From Pseudaeromonas sp963677375 (GTDB lineage Bacteria > Pseudomonadota > Gammaproteobacteria > Enterobacterales > Aeromonadaceae), in the NCBI GenBank assembly GCA_963677375.2, contig CAXXIF010000005.1:1-64000 (forward strand): a DNA stretch of 64,000 bases, given 5' to 3'. The notes beneath the pieces are model-generated. The model did no database searches. It was not told the DNA's origin and saw only the letters and a program-made list of their open reading frames with translations. Positions 62,036 through 64,000 of the stretch are shown here, piece after piece (position 1 is the stretch's first letter; each line of letters starts with the position of its first letter). The translations under genes and the position numbers were made by a program.

Positions 62036-62820
62036 ATTACCCTGCCGATCTGGTGATGGCCTGGATTGCCTCCTACGCCTGGCCCTATGCGCGGCTCTCC
62101 GCCATGCTGATGACCATGCTGGTATTGGGGTCACAGACGGTACCCATCATGATCCGCGCCAAGCTGGCACTGGTCATTACTGCGGCCATGGCTCCCTTGC
62201 TACCTGCTATGCCTGCGGTTGAATTATTCAGCCTGCCCGGACTGATGATCACGGCACAGCAGGTACTGGTGGGGGTGAGCATAGGGCTGGCCTCCCAGTT
62301 CCTGATCCAGACGTTCATCATGTCGGGCCAGATCATTGCGATGCAGACCAGTCTGGGTTTCGCCTCTATGGTAGACCCTATCAATGGTGGTTCCACGCCT
62401 GTGGTTGGCCAGCTCTATCTGATGCTGGGGACTTTGATTTTCTTTGCCATTGATGGTCACCTGACCATGTTGCATCTGTTGCAGCTGAGTTTTACGACGT
62501 TACCGGTTGCCGCTAGCGGGATCAGCATCGAAGGACTCCAGAGTCTGGCGGCATTTTTGGCCGTGATGTTCGAAATGTGCCTTTCGGTCTCTCTGGCGGC
62601 TATCGTCGCCATGTTGCTGATTAACTTTTCCTTTGGTGTTATGACCCGTGCCGCACCGCAGCTGAACATCTTCAGTATGGGGTTTGCGGTCAGTATGATA
62701 TGCGGCTTGCTGGTGATTTGGGTCTCGCTCGGCGGCTTCATGGAGCATTTCCTGCATCATTGGCAGCAGGTGCAGTCGTTGATTTGCGACGTGATTCAGA
62801 CCCAGTGTTCGGGAGAGTAG
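62032..62820 (+). CDS. fliR: FliR export-gate protein
   Basis: Membrane subunit of the export gate, 262 residues with several membrane helices. FliR features: RLSAMLMTMLVLGSQTVPIM, GLASQFLIQTFIMSGQIIAM and ALLINFSFGVMTRAAPQLNI-type region. GTG start, coupled to fliQ. Confidence 0.95.
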   Translation: MNYPADLVMAWIASYAWPYARLSAMLMTMLVLGSQTVPIMIRAKLALVITAAMAPLLPAMPAVELFSLPGLMITAQQVLVGVSIGLASQFLIQTFIMSGQIIAMQTSLGFASMVDPINGGSTPVVGQLYLMLGTLIFFAIDGHLTMLHLLQLSFTTLPVAASGISIEGLQSLAAFLAVMFEMCLSVSLAAIVAMLLINFSFGVMTRAAPQLNIFSMGFAVSMICGLLVIWVSLGGFMEHFLHHWQQVQSLICDVIQTQCSGE

Positions 62821-62823
62821 GCC

Positions 62824-63957
62824 ATGGCCGAATCTGATGGTCAGGAAAAGACAGAGGAACCCACAGGGCGAAAACTAGATCAGGCCAAGGAGAAAGGCCA
62901 GGTTCCCCGATCCAAAGAGCTGGGAACGGCCGTGGTCCTGTTGGCCGGGGTTATTGGTTTATCGACGGTCGCCAAATCACTGGGCGGCGCTCTGCTGGCC
63001 GTCTTCAGTCGCAATTTTTCCTTTACCCGAGAGCAGGTGTTCGATCCCCTCTCCATGATCCCCGCGCTAGCGGATGATATCGGTAACCTGATCATGCCGT
63101 TGATCACGCTATTTGCCATCGTGATGTTGGCTGCTTTGGTGGGCAACCTGCTGTTGGGGGGCGTCAATGTCAGCAGTGAAGCCATGATGCCGAAGATGAG
63201 TAAGCTCAGCCCCATGGCAGGTTTCAAGCGGATGTTTGGCATGCAGAGTTGGGTGGAACTTATCAAATCCATCGCCAAGGTCCTGTTTATCGGTCTGCTC
63301 TCCTGGTCGCTGATCATGGGGCAACTTCCACACATTCTGGATTTGAGTCAACGGCAACTTCCTTACGCCATCTACGATGCGCTGGCGCTTTGTCTATGGG
63401 CCGCGGTGGGGATCTGTTGTGCCCTGTTACCCATAGTGGCCATCGATGTTCCCTTTCAGATGTGGAATCACAGTCGACAGCTGCGTATGAGCAAGCAGGA
63501 AATCAAGGATGAGTACAAAGACTCCGAAGGGAAGCCGGAAGTCAAAGGCCGTTTGCGTCGCATGCAATACGAGATGGCCAATCGGCGCATGATGGCAGAA
63601 GTTCCCAAGGCGGATGTGGTGGTGACGAACCCGACCCATTATGCGGTTGCGCTCAAATATGAACGCGATAAACCCGGTGGAGCCCCTATCGTATTGGCCA
63701 AGGGGGTCGATGAGGTTGCCATGAAGATCCGGGAGATCGCCAGGGAATGTGGGGTCATCAATGTGGCATCCCCGGCTCTAGCCCGGGCTATTTACCATAC
63801 CACCAAGCTCAACAAGGCTATACCGGATGGCTTGTTTGTGGCTGTGGCTCAGGTGTTGGCCTATGTGTACCAGTTGCAGGCCTACAAGCAGGGGCGGGCC
63901 GAAGCGCCACGCAAACTGGCGGATGAATTGCCGATCCCAGATGATTTAAGGTATTGA
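62824..63957 (+). CDS. flhB: FlhB export-gate specificity switch
   Basis: Membrane protein of 377 residues that switches export from hook to filament substrates. N-terminus EKTEEPTGRKLDQAKEKGQV, four membrane helices, and the self-cleaving NPTH motif at 269-272 followed by YAVALKY. The C-terminal cytoplasmic domain is complete. flhA probably follows beyond the window. Confidence 0.97.
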   Translation: MAESDGQEKTEEPTGRKLDQAKEKGQVPRSKELGTAVVLLAGVIGLSTVAKSLGGALLAVFSRNFSFTREQVFDPLSMIPALADDIGNLIMPLITLFAIVMLAALVGNLLLGGVNVSSEAMMPKMSKLSPMAGFKRMFGMQSWVELIKSIAKVLFIGLLSWSLIMGQLPHILDLSQRQLPYAIYDALALCLWAAVGICCALLPIVAIDVPFQMWNHSRQLRMSKQEIKDEYKDSEGKPEVKGRLRRMQYEMANRRMMAEVPKADVVVTNPTHYAVALKYERDKPGGAPIVLAKGVDEVAMKIREIARECGVINVASPALARAIYHTTKLNKAIPDGLFVAVAQVLAYVYQLQAYKQGRAEAPRKLADELPIPDDLRY

Positions 63958-64000
63958 CATTTTTTTGACGTTAACTGGCTAACATTATTTATAACAATAA
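63958..64000 (+). other. end of window, probable flhA upstream region
   Basis: A/T-rich 43 bases after flhB. A weak TTGACG at 63965-63970 with TTTATA 17 bases later could be a promoter, but nothing certain is seen. Confidence 0.3.

Overview
The window is a 64 kb piece of a chromosome from a polar-flagellated gammaproteobacterium, most like the Aeromonadales/Alteromonadales. The signs are the FlrA-FlrB-FlrC regulators, the H-ring genes flgT/flgO/flgP, the order flgN-flgM-flgA-cheV-cheR-flgB to flgL, and housekeeping genes erpA, anmK and a KMSKS-type tyrS. I cannot name the genus. Base composition looks like mid-50s percent GC by eye, with a more A/T-rich stretch in the flagellin-modification genes.

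Layout. Positions 1-6330 hold housekeeping genes: a ClcA chloride/proton antiporter cut by the left edge, erpA behind an IscR-like operator, a glutaredoxin, a DUF2057 (CsgI-like) protein, a HIT protein, anmK on the minus strand, tyrS and a tRNA-Arg(CCT). Positions 6420-9580 hold H-ring genes flgT (minus) and flgOP (plus), then flgN and flgM (minus). Positions 9667-23907 hold flgA (minus), cheV, cheR and the rod/hook/junction genes flgB to flgL. Positions 24018-30841 hold two large flagellins, flaG and the filament cap fliD.

Positions 30922-45441 are a flagellin glycosylation island. It contains a Maf/MptE-like motility accessory factor and a complete legionaminic-acid set: legB, legC, legG, legI, legH, ptmE, ptmF, legF and ptmA. 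It ends with a HisH-like/HisF-like ammonia-producing pair and two tandem N-acetyl-sugar amidotransferases. The expected product is a CMP-activated legionaminic acid, probably with an acetamidino group, that Maf places on the flagellins. The island separates fliD from its usual neighbours fliS and fliT, which lie inverted at its far end. Positions 46480-63957 hold flrA, flrBC, fliE to fliR and flhB.

Regulation can be read from the sequence. Sigma-54-type sites (GG-N10-GC with extended -24/-12 matches) lie upstream of flgA, flgB, flgF, flgL, flagellin 1, maf, ptmE, fliE and fliK, with weaker ones before flgT and flrB. Sigma-28-type sites (TAAA...-N11-...GATAA) lie upstream of flgM, flagellin 2 and fliS, with a weaker one before fliD. 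The sugar pathway therefore appears wired into the flagellar hierarchy.

Six genes carry single-base frame breaks: erpA (two), anmK, one amidotransferase, flrC, fliI and fliK (two). Several are essential or needed for motility and the rest of each protein is well conserved, so I read most of these as sequence errors rather than real pseudogenes. They should be checked before any biological conclusion is drawn.
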